A stretch of DNA of 64,000 nucleotides from Tateyamaria sp. Alg231-49 (GCF_900143535.1 NZ_FRFA01000020.1:1-64000); one strand, 5' to 3'. Positions 48,755 to 57,986 are shown, counted from the stretch's first letter. The notes: generated from the letters alone by a model not told the origin. Program-made: numbers and translations.

Positions 48755-49522
48755 ATGAGCGCTTGGTCTGAGATATTCCAGATCACAGATCCGGGTTATG
48801 TCGCATTGGTGGGGCTGATTTTCCTCGGGGCGGCCATCATCAAAGGGTTCCTTGGCATCGGCCTTCCGGCCGCTGCGATGGCGTTCCTTACCCTTCTTAT
48901 GCCACCAACCGAGGCCATCCCATTGCTTTGGCTATCCATCCTTGGCACCAACTCACTCCAATTCGCGCGCGCGCCGAAAAAGTGGGATATCGCCAAGGAA
49001 TACTGGCTTTTCGCGCTGGCCATCGTCGTCTGCATATTCGTCACGTCGATGTTCATCGCAGACTATCCGACCGCTCTTTTGACGGTAGCTATTGGCATAG
49101 CGATGGTTCTGTTCTCTCTGAACTTGCTGCTGGGCATCAAATTGCGCATCGGACCGGGCCGTGGATGGCAAGCCGTGTTTGGCGTCATATCCGGCACGCT
49201 TGGCGGAATAAGTTCGATCTGGTCACCGACTGTCGCGATGTACATGGTGGCGCGGGACGTTGACAAAGAACGCTTTATCGGCGCAACCGGATTTTTGTTC
49301 CTGTGCGGGGTTCTGCCGCTGGGTGCAGGTCAGATTGTGGCCGGGGTCCTGACCTTTCCGGTATTCCTACAGTCCGTTTTTGTGCTGATGGTCGTTCTGG
49401 TCGGGTATCGGATCGGGGAGCTTTTGCGCTCCCATGTGTCGCAGAACCTTTTCAGAAAGGCCGTGCTGATCGCATTCCTGCTGATGGGGATCAGGTTGAT
49501 CTTTAACGGATTGGCCGCTTAA
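48755..49522 (+). CDS. TauE/SafE (TSUP) family anion exporter
   Basis: The 255-residue membrane protein has about eight hydrophobic helices and the TSUP pattern: GAAIIKGFLGIGLPAAAMAF near the N-terminus and a repeat-like GTLGGISSIWSPTVAMYMVA in the second half. The C-terminus GYRIGELLRSHVSQNLFRKA is usual for the family. Members export sulfite, sulfoacetate or other organosulfur anions. Its place beside SauS/SauT-like genes suggests sulfite release after desulfonation. It is encoded convergently to the ligase gene, with an 11-base gap. Confidence 0.85.
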   Translation: MSAWSEIFQITDPGYVALVGLIFLGAAIIKGFLGIGLPAAAMAFLTLLMPPTEAIPLLWLSILGTNSLQFARAPKKWDIAKEYWLFALAIVVCIFVTSMFIADYPTALLTVAIGIAMVLFSLNLLLGIKLRIGPGRGWQAVFGVISGTLGGISSIWSPTVAMYMVARDVDKERFIGATGFLFLCGVLPLGAGQIVAGVLTFPVFLQSVFVLMVVLVGYRIGELLRSHVSQNLFRKAVLIAFLLMGIRLIFNGLAA

Positions 49523-49533
49523 ACGCGCCCAAG

Positions 49534-51027
49534 CTACCCTTTGCCGTACAGCAATTCGTTCAGGTACAGTCGCTGGATTTTGCCCGAAGGCCCCTTGGGT
49601 AGCTCGTCCATCAAATGCACGTGGTCCGGGGCCTTGAACTTGCCAACACGCTCTATGCACAAGGCCAGCAGATCATCCGCCGTGGCTGACGAGCCCTCGC
49701 TCAGGCGCACGGCCGCTTCGACCCTTTCGCCATACTCCGGGTTCGGACGGGCAAAAGCTGCCGCCTCAACAACGTCGCCATGTTCATAGAGTGCTTCGTC
49801 AATCTCGCGCGGGGCGATGTTCTCGCCGCCCTTGATGATCAACTCTTTCAATCGACCAGTCACGAAAATGAACCCATCTGCGTCGATGCGGCCCAGATCG
49901 CCTGTGCGCAGCCAGTCTCCGATGAAAGTCTCACGCGTCGCTTCGGGGTTCTTAAGGTATTCCTTCATGACATTCGGGCCACGAATTTGAATCTCTCCTT
50001 CCTCGCCAACAGCACAAAGCTGCCCTTTCTCATCTGCAATACGTCCATCGTTGCCGATGCCGTAGCCGGGAGAGCCAATTTTCTGCTGTGCCGGATCAAG
50101 GGGATTGGACAGGCATTGCGCGGCTGTTTCGGTGAGGCCCATGGTTTCGACAATCGAAATGCCAAACCGCTTCTGAAAGGCGTTTTGCGTCTCGACCGCA
50201 AGCGCCGAGGACGCGGAGCGCCCGAAACGCAATCGCGATTTGAGCGCGTCTGAGGGATCCGCTTTGCCGTGCAACAGGTGGCTAATGATGGTCGGTACAA
50301 CAGAGAACCATGTGATCCCGCCTTTCTCTGCCTGATCCCAGAACTGGCTGGCAGAGAAGCGCGATACCATCGCAAGCGAACCGCCGGACACGAGGCTGCC
50401 CATCACGGAAACGCAGAGCCCGTTGATGTGGTAGAACGGCAGCACACCAAAGGCGCGATCGTCGGGTGTAAGGTGATGGGCTTTGCTGACGGTCCAGCCA
50501 CCGGCGAGCAGGCTGGAATGGGTATGTACCACCCCCTTGGGGCGGCCCGTGGTCCCGGACGTGTACATCAAAAGCGCGTCGTCGCTTGCGTTCAGATCAT
50601 GCAGCGTTGCCAAGCCGCCTGTCGGGGCATAAAGCGACATCCGCTCTGGCCGGGCCGCATTGAACATCTCGATTTGTGCCTCATGCACGAAGGCAACGCG
50701 CGCCCCGGAATGATCAAGCGCATAGCCAATCGCGTCCGGACCAGCAGCAAGGTTGATCATTGTGACACGAAAGCCGCCATAGAGCGCCGCGTAGAGCGCC
50801 TTGACCCCCTCCAGTCCGTTGGGATGCACCACAGCGATGCTTTCGCCCTTTTCAATGCCCTGGGACGTGAGATCAGCCGCTGTTTCGGCAGCAGTTGCCC
50901 TTAGCTCAGCCCAACTCAGTTCTTGCCCTGTTTCGGGAAAGGTGATCGCTGTTCCACCAGCATCGGCGCGGGCATTCAGCCAATCACGAACTGTGCCCTC
51001 AGGCGGCAAGGCCGTGCTCAACTTCAT
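49534..51027 (-). CDS. Acyl-CoA ligase, probably sulfoacetate-CoA ligase (SauT-like)
   Basis: The 497-residue AMP-forming ligase shows the P-loop-like LLMYTSGTTGRPKGVVHTHS, then VETMGLTETAAQCLSNP, the adenine-side WLRTGDLGRIDADGF and the late lysine in LPKGPSGKIQRLYLNELL. The general reaction, acid plus CoA and ATP to acyl-CoA, is safe. The sulfoacetate assignment rests on context: the start overlaps the acylating aldehyde dehydrogenase in ATGA, the importer is of the TctABC type, and an anion exporter lies alongside. Oxalate-, malonate- or other short-acid ligases of the same superfamily are alternatives. Confidence 0.8.
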   Translation of the reverse strand: MKLSTALPPEGTVRDWLNARADAGGTAITFPETGQELSWAELRATAAETAADLTSQGIEKGESIAVVHPNGLEGVKALYAALYGGFRVTMINLAAGPDAIGYALDHSGARVAFVHEAQIEMFNAARPERMSLYAPTGGLATLHDLNASDDALLMYTSGTTGRPKGVVHTHSSLLAGGWTVSKAHHLTPDDRAFGVLPFYHINGLCVSVMGSLVSGGSLAMVSRFSASQFWDQAEKGGITWFSVVPTIISHLLHGKADPSDALKSRLRFGRSASSALAVETQNAFQKRFGISIVETMGLTETAAQCLSNPLDPAQQKIGSPGYGIGNDGRIADEKGQLCAVGEEGEIQIRGPNVMKEYLKNPEATRETFIGDWLRTGDLGRIDADGFIFVTGRLKELIIKGGENIAPREIDEALYEHGDVVEAAAFARPNPEYGERVEAAVRLSEGSSATADDLLALCIERVGKFKAPDHVHLMDELPKGPSGKIQRLYLNELLYGKG

Positions 51028-52409
51028 TTGCCTGTTTCTTCCCAGTAGGTTCCAAAAATGTCTTCCAAAGCGGGTTCATTTTCTGGGATCTCGCGCACAA
51101 TCTTTGTTGATTGCAGGAAGTTGCGGTAGTTGACGTTGTCATTCACCGAATTGCCGCCCCAAGTCCCGCATCCCATCGACAGCGAAAACGGCATGCCGTT
51201 GGTAAAAGAACCGCCCGTGGCAAAGGTATGCGCCTGATTGACGATGACCCGGCTGGTCGGGATCGCATTGGCCAAAATCATTGGTCGATCTGTATTGGTT
51301 GAATGCAAGCCAACGGAATGGCCTGCGCCTTGATGCAGCTGGATGTCGCGCGCGACCTTGACCGCATCATCAAAATCGGAGGCGCGATAGAGCGCCAGAA
51401 CCCGGCTCAATTTCTCACCTGACAACGGGTGGTCCGGCCCAATGCCAGAAGTCGTCACCGCGATGTAGTCGGTGCCCTCGGGTACATCGAGATCGAGCGC
51501 TGCAATCATCTTGTCTGCGTCTTGCGCAATGACTTCTCGGTTCAGGTGACCGCCGGGCCAGAGTTTTTCAACAATGCCTGCTTCATCAACCACAAGCGCA
51601 CCGCCTGCCCCTGCCATCGCGGCCACGAAGGCGTCGTAGATGGCATCGACCACGACGACCGAGTTCTCCGACGAACAGGATGTCGCGTTGTCAAAACACT
51701 TGGATGCGCGGATCTTTTCGGCAGCAGCGGCTAGGTCTGCGGTTTCGTCCACGATCACCGCAACGTTGCCCGCGCCAACGGCCACGGCCGGTGTCCCCGC
51801 AGTCTGCGCACGATGCACGTTGTTCTGGCTGCCCGTGGCCACAATCATATCGCACAATTCCATGAGCGATTGAGTTTTTTCCTTTGATCCGGGTGCCGGG
51901 ACCATTTGTACGAGATCGGGGTCTTCGCCGATCTTTGCAAATTCAGCATGGATAAAGCCAAGAAGCCGCTCAGCGCTCGCCACCCCTTTTGGCGATGGCG
52001 CGACGATGATCGAGTTTCCACATTTCAACGCGTTGATGATGTTGTTGGCCGGCGTTGCGGCTGGGTTGGTCGAAGGCACAATCGCCCCAACAACACCCTT
52101 GGCGCGGGCAATTTCAGTGATGCCCGTGGCCGCATCGTCCGACACCACACCAAAGGTCTTGGCGTTTTGAATGTCACGCATCAGGCCCAGCGTCTTGCGA
52201 TGGTTTTTGGTAATCTTGTCCGGCACGTTTCCAAGGCCCGTGGTTGCCACGGCAAGCTCTGCAAGCTCTTTGTTACGCGCGGGTTCCATGATGGCCCAAG
52301 CCACTGCCTGTGCAGCACGATCGTATCGGGCTTGCGATCCGTTTGCCTCGTAACGTGCTTGGGCCGCGCGGGAACGGGCAACGATTGCCTGAATGCTGTC
52401 ATCGCTCAT
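51024..52409 (-). CDS. Acylating aldehyde dehydrogenase, probably sulfoacetaldehyde dehydrogenase SauS
   Basis: This 461-residue protein belongs to the CoA-acylating aldehyde dehydrogenases. The catalytic cysteine is in CFDNATSCSSENSVVVV. Cofactor and CoA regions include GVVGAIVPSTNPAATPANNI and MIVATGSQNNVHRAQTAGTP; the C-terminal GCGTWGGNSVNDNVNYRNFL is typical of the EutE/SauS branch. Beside a ligase, it would reduce sulfoacetyl-CoA to sulfoacetaldehyde, the substrate of Xsc. Xsc and Pta are not in the window. AAGGA precedes the ATG at 52409. An alternative aldehyde substrate cannot be excluded. Confidence 0.84.
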   Translation of the reverse strand: MSDDSIQAIVARSRAAQARYEANGSQARYDRAAQAVAWAIMEPARNKELAELAVATTGLGNVPDKITKNHRKTLGLMRDIQNAKTFGVVSDDAATGITEIARAKGVVGAIVPSTNPAATPANNIINALKCGNSIIVAPSPKGVASAERLLGFIHAEFAKIGEDPDLVQMVPAPGSKEKTQSLMELCDMIVATGSQNNVHRAQTAGTPAVAVGAGNVAVIVDETADLAAAAEKIRASKCFDNATSCSSENSVVVVDAIYDAFVAAMAGAGGALVVDEAGIVEKLWPGGHLNREVIAQDADKMIAALDLDVPEGTDYIAVTTSGIGPDHPLSGEKLSRVLALYRASDFDDAVKVARDIQLHQGAGHSVGLHSTNTDRPMILANAIPTSRVIVNQAHTFATGGSFTNGMPFSLSMGCGTWGGNSVNDNVNYRNFLQSTKIVREIPENEPALEDIFGTYWEETGK

Positions 52410-52439
52410 CAGTGCATCCTTTTCACAGATCAGAACCAG

Positions 52440-53930
52440 TCAGGCTGGCTTTTTTGCGGGGGCAAAGGCCTTATACACGCTTGTCAGCAGCGTCAAAGTG
52501 CCTGCCGCAATCAGGACCGAACAAATCGGGCGCGAGAAATATGTGCCAAGATCGTAGTGAACCATCTGCATACCTTGCGCAAAGTTCTGCTCGCCGATTG
52601 TGCCAAGGATCAAACCAAGCACGATTCCGGGGATCGAAAATCCGGTCCGGCGCAGCAGGTAGCCAAGGATGCCTGCGAGGAACATCACGATCACGTCGAG
52701 CACCAGACCCCGGCTGATATAGGCGCCAATCGTGGCGAGCATCAGGATGAGTGGGGCCAAGAACTGGAACGGGATTTTTAAGAGATTCAGGATCGTCTTG
52801 GTTTCGATAACGCCAATGATCAGGATTGAAAGGTTGGCATAAAACATGGCCGCGAACACCACCCAGATCAGATCAGGCGAGGTGTAAAAAACCAACGGGC
52901 CGGGTTGCAGGTCGTGCATCTGGAACACCGCAACCATCATTGCGGTCAGCGCCCCCCCCGGCAGACCAAGCGCCAGAAGCGGGATCATTGCCGCCCCTGT
53001 GGCCGCGTTATTGGCGGTTTCGGATGAAATGACGCCTTCCAGCTTACCTTTGCCGAACTCTTCTTTGTTCTTGGACCAGCGCACCGCTTCGCCGTACCCC
53101 ATGAAGGCAGCCAGTGTGGCGCCAATGCCGGGCAGGATGCCACAGAAGAACCCAACTAGGATCGACCGCAGAACAGCAAATTTATGCATCCAAAGTTCAA
53201 GGAATGAAGGAAAGGCCATGCTGACCTTGGGAGCTTTGTACTTGCCCGCTGCCGTGCGCTCGGCCTGCACAAATATCTCTGAAACCGCAAAAAAGCCGAG
53301 GATCGCAGGGACAAAAGCAATGCCAGCGGCCAGATCGGTCAAACCAAAATTATAGCGGTTGATGCCACCCACTGGGTCCTGACCAATGGTGGAAATCAAA
53401 AGACCGATCAGAACCGACATCCAGCCTTTCCAAATGGTGCGTGCACCCACGGATGACGCCACAGCAAGCCCAAAAAACACGAGCGCGAAAATCTCTGGTG
53501 GACCGATGTTCTGGATCGCCCAGTTGGCCAAAGGCTCCGTTGCCGCCATCATCACCAGAGCCGAGGCAATACCGCCGATAGCTGAACACAAAACTGCGGC
53601 GCCGACAGCTTTGCCAGACTCGCCCTTTTGCGTCATAGGATAACCGTCAAAGGCGGTCGGCGCGTTTTCTGGCGAGCCGGGAATGTTGAACAGGATCGCA
53701 GTAATCGCCCCACCATACGTACCAGTACAGTAAATGACAGCAAACAACATCACACCCTGCGCTGGTTCCAAAGATGCCGTGAACGGCAGCAGAATTGCGG
53801 CAAGGGTCAGCATACTGACGCCCGGGATCGCTCCGAAAAGCATACCTCCGATAACGCCGAAAACAAAAATGCCGATGGTGAATGGATCGCCGAATAGGGC
53901 AGCCGATCCGGCGAGAAAATTTTCGATCAT
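52440..53930 (-). CDS. Tripartite tricarboxylate transporter TctA family, large permease
   Basis: The 496-residue protein is the large membrane subunit of a TTT transporter. About eleven hydrophobic helices are present, with the family motif GAIPGVSMLTLAAILLPFTA, the conserved YCGTYGGAI-like YCTGTYGGAITAILFNIPG and the second-half repeat GILPGIGATLAAFMGYGEAV. It starts four bases after tctB and lies 30 bases before sauS. With TctB and TctC it forms a sodium- or proton-coupled importer. Sulfoacetate as cargo is inferred from the neighbours. Confidence 0.92.
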   Translation of the reverse strand: MIENFLAGSAALFGDPFTIGIFVFGVIGGMLFGAIPGVSMLTLAAILLPFTASLEPAQGVMLFAVIYCTGTYGGAITAILFNIPGSPENAPTAFDGYPMTQKGESGKAVGAAVLCSAIGGIASALVMMAATEPLANWAIQNIGPPEIFALVFFGLAVASSVGARTIWKGWMSVLIGLLISTIGQDPVGGINRYNFGLTDLAAGIAFVPAILGFFAVSEIFVQAERTAAGKYKAPKVSMAFPSFLELWMHKFAVLRSILVGFFCGILPGIGATLAAFMGYGEAVRWSKNKEEFGKGKLEGVISSETANNAATGAAMIPLLALGLPGGALTAMMVAVFQMHDLQPGPLVFYTSPDLIWVVFAAMFYANLSILIIGVIETKTILNLLKIPFQFLAPLILMLATIGAYISRGLVLDVIVMFLAGILGYLLRRTGFSIPGIVLGLILGTIGEQNFAQGMQMVHYDLGTYFSRPICSVLIAAGTLTLLTSVYKAFAPAKKPA

Positions 53931-53934
53931 CGTG

Positions 53935-54495
53935 TTACCACATAGCCTGTAGTTTGGTGTTCATGGTCAGGATCCACGCACTGAAATCATAGAAGGGCGA
54001 GGTGTTGCCTTGCGGCAAGGGCGCATTCAGCACCACCAGAAATAGACCGATGAAGATTGCATAGATGACGAGTGTCATGATCAGTATTGCCTTCCAGCGA
54101 CGCTCGCCAAAAAGCCACATAATCGCTGCGATGAAGAATGGCGCGCTGAAGTAAATGCCAACTGGTTTTAGAAGCCACGCAAACACAAACGGCGTAAACA
54201 GCACTGCCAACATTCGGAGCAATGTGGAGCTGTCACTGAAGTCCGCACCATCATCCTGATCTGGCGTCGCTCCGACGATACCGGACTGTGAGTCTGAACC
54301 ATTCTTGTATTGATAGTAGACGTTGCCGATGGTCGCGATCAAAAGCAGCGCAATGACAACGCGCGGCCATGCTGTGGCCCCGAAGATATAAATCTCGATC
54401 GGTTGATTGAACTCGAATGAGTAGGCGTAAAACACGGCCACAATCAAAAGCCACACAACAGCTTCGATCAGATGCGAACGGTTCAGACGTCCCAT
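53935..54495 (-). CDS. Tripartite tricarboxylate transporter TctB family, small permease
   Basis: The product has 186 residues from the ATG at 54495 (MGRLNRSHLIEAVVWLLIVA); a longer frame to 54549 lacks support. Four hydrophobic helices are seen, at about residues 10-28, 42-60, 95-120 and 130-155, with a hydrophilic loop rich in Gly, Asp and Ser between helices two and three. This is the usual TctB layout. The family is poorly conserved, so its place between tctC and tctA decides the call. Confidence 0.86.
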   Translation of the reverse strand: MGRLNRSHLIEAVVWLLIVAVFYAYSFEFNQPIEIYIFGATAWPRVVIALLLIATIGNVYYQYKNGSDSQSGIVGATPDQDDGADFSDSSTLLRMLAVLFTPFVFAWLLKPVGIYFSAPFFIAAIMWLFGERRWKAILIMTLVIYAIFIGLFLVVLNAPLPQGNTSPFYDFSAWILTMNTKLQAMW

Positions 54496-54566
54496 GATAG
54501 CTTCCCCAACCTGCCCATAAAAAACGTGGCGCCCAAAGGCGCCACGCAATGCGTTAACCGCTTGAT

Positions 54567-55580
54567 TTACTTCACATCCAGGCCCATGGCCTTGTAGACA
54601 TCACGGTATTGCTCAACAGAGCGGTCGATCAGTTCCCGGGCACCGTCAGTATCACGATAGCTGTCGATCACGGTCATGAACTTGCTTTCGTTGAACGACT
54701 GATAGCTGTCTTCGCAATATCCGCGCTGGAAAGCCCATTTCAGCCACTCCACACGGTCTGCTGGCGCATCTGCATGCACATAAAAACCGCGGAAGCGCAG
54801 CAGTGGGTCGAAATCCATGCCCATTTCACGGTGCGTTGGTGTGTCGGCAAACACGCCTGGACGCTCATCAAAAATGGTGAGGATCGGCTTGAACTGACCC
54901 GCATCAAGGAAGTTGCGCACGTCGCCCGGTTGTTCAAAGAGCGCGTCGACCTGGCCACCCAGCAGGGCGCCATAGCGCGGCGCGCCTTTGTCAAACGAGA
55001 TCTGCTGGATTGTCATCCCGCTGGCGTCTGTGATGAACTTCATCGTCACACGCTCCATCGAGCCTTCTTTGGACACGTTGGCGATCGTCGCTTTGCCGTC
55101 TTGCGCTTTCACCCATTCCACAAATGAGGGCCAGTCCGAAAAGCGGTCCTCATTGGTGCGGATATAGATTTGCGAGAAGGTTACCTGGCTGACCACAAGG
55201 GGGATCAGATCCGAGGCCGGGTTGGGCACCGAGGAATCCAACGCATGTGCAGATGACGCGTCATCAATGTGCTCAAGAACGTTGTAGCCGTCTGCAGGCG
55301 ACGCCATGTAAGCGGTCATGCCAACCGTACCCGACCCACCGGGTTTGTGGTCGCGGTTGATTGCAACGCCGGTCAATTCGGTTACAGCCTCAGCCATTGC
55401 CGCCGCAACTTGCCCCGAACCACCTGCGGGCCCGTATGGAACCACCATGGTGAGGGCCCTTTCCGGGAACCCATCAGGCTTATCGAACGACGCTTCCGGT
55501 CGCACACATTCAAATGCAAGAGCGGCCGTTCCCGTCGCCAAAAAAACGGAAACAATCGATGTTCCGAGCAGTCTATTCAT
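54567..55580 (-). CDS. Tripartite tricarboxylate transporter TctC family, periplasmic binding protein
   Basis: The 337-residue protein starts at the ATG at 55580 with GGAGG upstream. A signal peptide MNRLLGTSIVSVFLATGTAALA is cleaved before FEC. The mature protein has the Bug/TctC motifs ALTMVVPYGPAGGSGQVA, RDHKPGGSGTVGMTAYMASP and YGALLGGQVDALFEQPGDV. The PADRVEWLKWAFQ segment near the C-terminus is also typical. It leads the operon tctC-tctB-tctA-sauS-sauT. A repeat-rich stretch 68-93 bases upstream may be its operator. Confidence 0.9.
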   Translation of the reverse strand: MNRLLGTSIVSVFLATGTAALAFECVRPEASFDKPDGFPERALTMVVPYGPAGGSGQVAAAMAEAVTELTGVAINRDHKPGGSGTVGMTAYMASPADGYNVLEHIDDASSAHALDSSVPNPASDLIPLVVSQVTFSQIYIRTNEDRFSDWPSFVEWVKAQDGKATIANVSKEGSMERVTMKFITDASGMTIQQISFDKGAPRYGALLGGQVDALFEQPGDVRNFLDAGQFKPILTIFDERPGVFADTPTHREMGMDFDPLLRFRGFYVHADAPADRVEWLKWAFQRGYCEDSYQSFNESKFMTVIDSYRDTDGARELIDRSVEQYRDVYKAMGLDVK

Positions 55581-55945
55581 AATCGTCCTCCCTGACGCGC
55601 CTTGTTTGGTTTGTTTTTGTACAAGGCTTCTTTTGTCTCTCGACACAGAGATCAATGACACATCAATGATCTCCTATGTAACGACATTAGGGACGATGAA
55701 GCTTTCTGTCCAGAATTCAAGTTGCTGTGCTTTGAGGTCATGCCGCCAACAGCTCTGAAAGCCCAGAACGGTATGCACGATTCCAATAAACTTCTGATAT
55801 TAATAAATATATCTCAAACCTAGGGCCGCTAGCGGCGGCCACTCAATGCGGTGAACAAGGGTATATTCTGACAATCGAGAGTAGTGCCGCGGGGTGTATC
55901 TGGGCTTGTTCCGACATCGACGGGATTGGTTTTACCAAGCGCGAT
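55581..55945. other. Intergenic region upstream of tctC
   Basis: These 365 bases carry no convincing gene. Near tctC are the operator-like repeats at 55648-55673. Around 55790-55815 the DNA is AT-rich (TTAATAAATATATC). A perfect 12-base palindrome, GCCGCTAGCGGC at 55825-55836, lies 110 bases after the stop of the minus-strand barrel gene and could be a weak terminator for it. Confidence 0.55.
55648..55673. promoter_or_regulatory. Operator-like repeats upstream of tctC
   Basis: ATCAATGA occurs twice, at 55651-55658 and 55662-55669, spaced eleven bases apart, one helical turn. The same stretch is flanked by an inverted repeat, GAGATCA at 55648-55654 and TGATCTC at 55667-55673. Such a site before a catabolic importer gene suggests a regulator, perhaps LysR- or GntR-type; the type is inferred. 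Confidence 0.5.
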
Positions 55946-57103
55946 TCAAAACCTCTGACCCACTGAAACGTACAGGATGCTTTCTTGAGCCTCGTTGTAG
56001 GACAGGTCAATTGCGTAATCGACGGGGAAAGTTTTGGACAGACGGATGCGTGCGCCGATGCCAACCGCAACCTTAAGATCATTTCCTAAAGCGTCCCCAA
56101 AGTCTTCGCCAACGCTACCGATGCCCGCGAAGGCAACAAACCCCAATCGGTTAGTCAATCGGCCTCGATACTCCACTTGGGCAGATAACAGTGCGTTATC
56201 GATGAATTCAGTCGCAACGTACCCGCGAAAGGCATCCACCCCACCAAGAGCGCAACTGTCAAAGAAAGGAGCTTCGTCCGTCGAGGCACAGACCGATCCA
56301 CGGACGGCGAGGACCCCTTTTTCGGTAACCGGCCAGTAGTAATTGGATGTGAGCACAAGCTTTCCGTAGTGCAGCTCTCCATTGTCAACTGCACGCCCGT
56401 AGATCAGTGATCCTGTGGAAAGCGACCCGGTGGTCGGATAGAAATTGTCATCTCGAAAGTCGCGTTCGACATCAAACGTAAGTCGCGCAAGCTTTAGCTG
56501 AGTGGCAGCTTCCAATATTGGCGGCAGAGCGCCACCGCCGCGCAACTGCACTTCCGACTCGCCGTAACCAATCCCGATTCCAATCTCAACTTGTTCTGAA
56601 ATGGAGCGCGCAAACCCAATCGTGTATCCTTGCAAGGATTGCGAGACCGGAATTGGAAAACCAGCAACATAGAGGTCATAGTTCAAGTTCGCATCAGCCA
56701 AAAGAAAGCTGGTCGTCCATTCTCCATTGCCAAAATTCACGTCCCAGCCAAGAGCATAGCCTTCGCTATCATTGTCGGACTTGAATGCGCCGAACCCGAC
56801 TGTGGAAGAATTTGACCCTTCATCCGCGCGAAATAGATAAGCACCACCCAGGGCCAACCCCGCGCCGAGGGATGGGCTGGAAAACGGAATCGGAGCAACA
56901 ATGAACGAGCCGTTGCGAACGCCGACAGCTTCGGCCGTTTCAGTTTCAGGAACGGCAGCACCATTTTTGAAAGGCCCAGATTGGGCGGCGCACTGACCAC
57001 CAATGCAGACCAGCGCTGTCGCCAATACGGCGAGGTTTGGGCCGCAGCGTCCGCCTCTGCCTGTCAGAAAACCCAATTTTTGGTCTGGCATTACTTGTGT
57101 CAT
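55946..57103 (-). CDS. Outer-membrane beta-barrel protein with D15/Omp85-type domain
   Basis: From the ATG at 57103 (GGTGA five bases before it) the protein has 385 residues; ATGs at 57181, 57115 and 57091 are also possible. A signal peptide has the hydrophobic core NLAVLATALVCIGG before QCAAQ. The rest is alternating beta strand with VAPIPFSSPSLGAGLALGGA, ERDFRDDNFYPTTGS and GGVDAFRGYVATEF, motifs of the surface-antigen (D15) barrel of Omp85 proteins, and it ends in phenylalanine. No POTRA domains are present, so it is a barrel-only member of unknown role. Confidence 0.8.
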   Translation of the reverse strand: MTQVMPDQKLGFLTGRGGRCGPNLAVLATALVCIGGQCAAQSGPFKNGAAVPETETAEAVGVRNGSFIVAPIPFSSPSLGAGLALGGAYLFRADEGSNSSTVGFGAFKSDNDSEGYALGWDVNFGNGEWTTSFLLADANLNYDLYVAGFPIPVSQSLQGYTIGFARSISEQVEIGIGIGYGESEVQLRGGGALPPILEAATQLKLARLTFDVERDFRDDNFYPTTGSLSTGSLIYGRAVDNGELHYGKLVLTSNYYWPVTEKGVLAVRGSVCASTDEAPFFDSCALGGVDAFRGYVATEFIDNALLSAQVEYRGRLTNRLGFVAFAGIGSVGEDFGDALGNDLKVAVGIGARIRLSKTFPVDYAIDLSYNEAQESILYVSVGQRF

Positions 57104-57524
57104 CTCGATCACCATAGTCACATCAGTTTTTAGCGTTTTGTCCAATTTCGCAGACGAAGCCAGATCCGAATTTCCAATCATAAAACACCTACATCCGATG
57201 GACTATGCAAGCCAGTTCTCCAGTGTGCGACGGGCATTCATGCGCCGACGTCTCGTGCGCTCGCCCATCGCACCGCCTTTTTTGCGCTCATCTACTCGTC
57301 AGTTCGCTTACCAAGCTGGTTGTTGGGATGCTGGGAAAAGAATGCCCGTCCGGACGAACGGTCGGGCGTTCCACCGCGCCAAAGGAAGCAGGCGCAGTCA
57401 TCAAAAGAAGCGTTTTCCAAGCGTTTTCACTGCTCTTTTGTTTGGCCCACGGACAGTTTCAGGCGTGCTTATACTCAAGCCGCTCTGACCGTCGGGTCCC
57501 AGTCTTTTTATCTTGGTCCCAGAC
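57104..57524. other. Gap between the barrel gene and the 148-residue gene
   Basis: About 420 bases without a supported gene. A hairpin, GCCCGTCCG at 57344-57352 with CGGTCGGGC at 57359-57367 (nine pairs, one mismatch, six-base loop), lies about 160 bases after the stop of the 148-residue gene on the minus strand. It is followed there by ATTCTTTTCCC, so it may end that transcript. Short frames seen here look random. Confidence 0.5.
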
Positions 57525-57971
57525 CTATTCCGCCATAGCCACGGGCGCGTAGTTGAGTTTTCGCGACGGACCCATAGTGACCTTGTAAGGCACGCCCAGA
57601 AACTTGTTTTCCACAAAGAAAACAAGCTCATCACCAATTTTCATCGGTTGATGCATGGATGCAAAATCTGGGATCCCAAAGTTGTGCAGTCGCACAGTTC
57701 CCGGTCCGCGTTCTTCGTCCGGGTCTTCGGCGTTATATCGTTCCATGTATTCCGCTTGGAAGGCAGCAACATCGTCTATCAACGCATGGCTGTATCCTTC
57801 GGCCATGTGATTGAGCAGAAATGCGTGGGTATATAAATGATCCTCGCCATCCAGAAACGGTGCCGCAGCAATAAGATCGGTTGGTGTGGTCACCTGTGCA
57901 TCGTCAATTGTCACATAAGGCGCCCCACTCACAGAGACGTCGTAGTTGATCAAAGGCAAGTCATCGTTCAT
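57525..57971 (-). CDS. 148-residue protein of unknown function, partner of the large papain-like protein
   Basis: This acidic soluble protein has no signal peptide or membrane segment. It starts at the ATG at 57971 with GGAGAG upstream, only 15 bases after the large gene, so the two should be co-translated. The middle has THAFLLNHMAEGYSHALID and a very acidic YNAEDPDEERGPGTVRLHNF; the end has DELVFFVENKFLGVPYKVTM. I recognise no family. By position it could be a chaperone, an inhibitor or an immunity protein of the large protein, but this is inference only. Confidence 0.75.
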   Translation of the reverse strand: MNDDLPLINYDVSVSGAPYVTIDDAQVTTPTDLIAAAPFLDGEDHLYTHAFLLNHMAEGYSHALIDDVAAFQAEYMERYNAEDPDEERGPGTVRLHNFGIPDFASMHQPMKIGDELVFFVENKFLGVPYKVTMGPSRKLNYAPVAMAE

Positions 57972-57986
57972 CTTGTCTCTCCGTTC

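Noticed and set aside
55825-55836. Perfect palindrome GCCGCTAGCGGC as an attachment or integration site
   Set aside because: There is no integrase, no second copy seen and no mobile gene nearby. A weak terminator of the barrel gene is the simpler reading.
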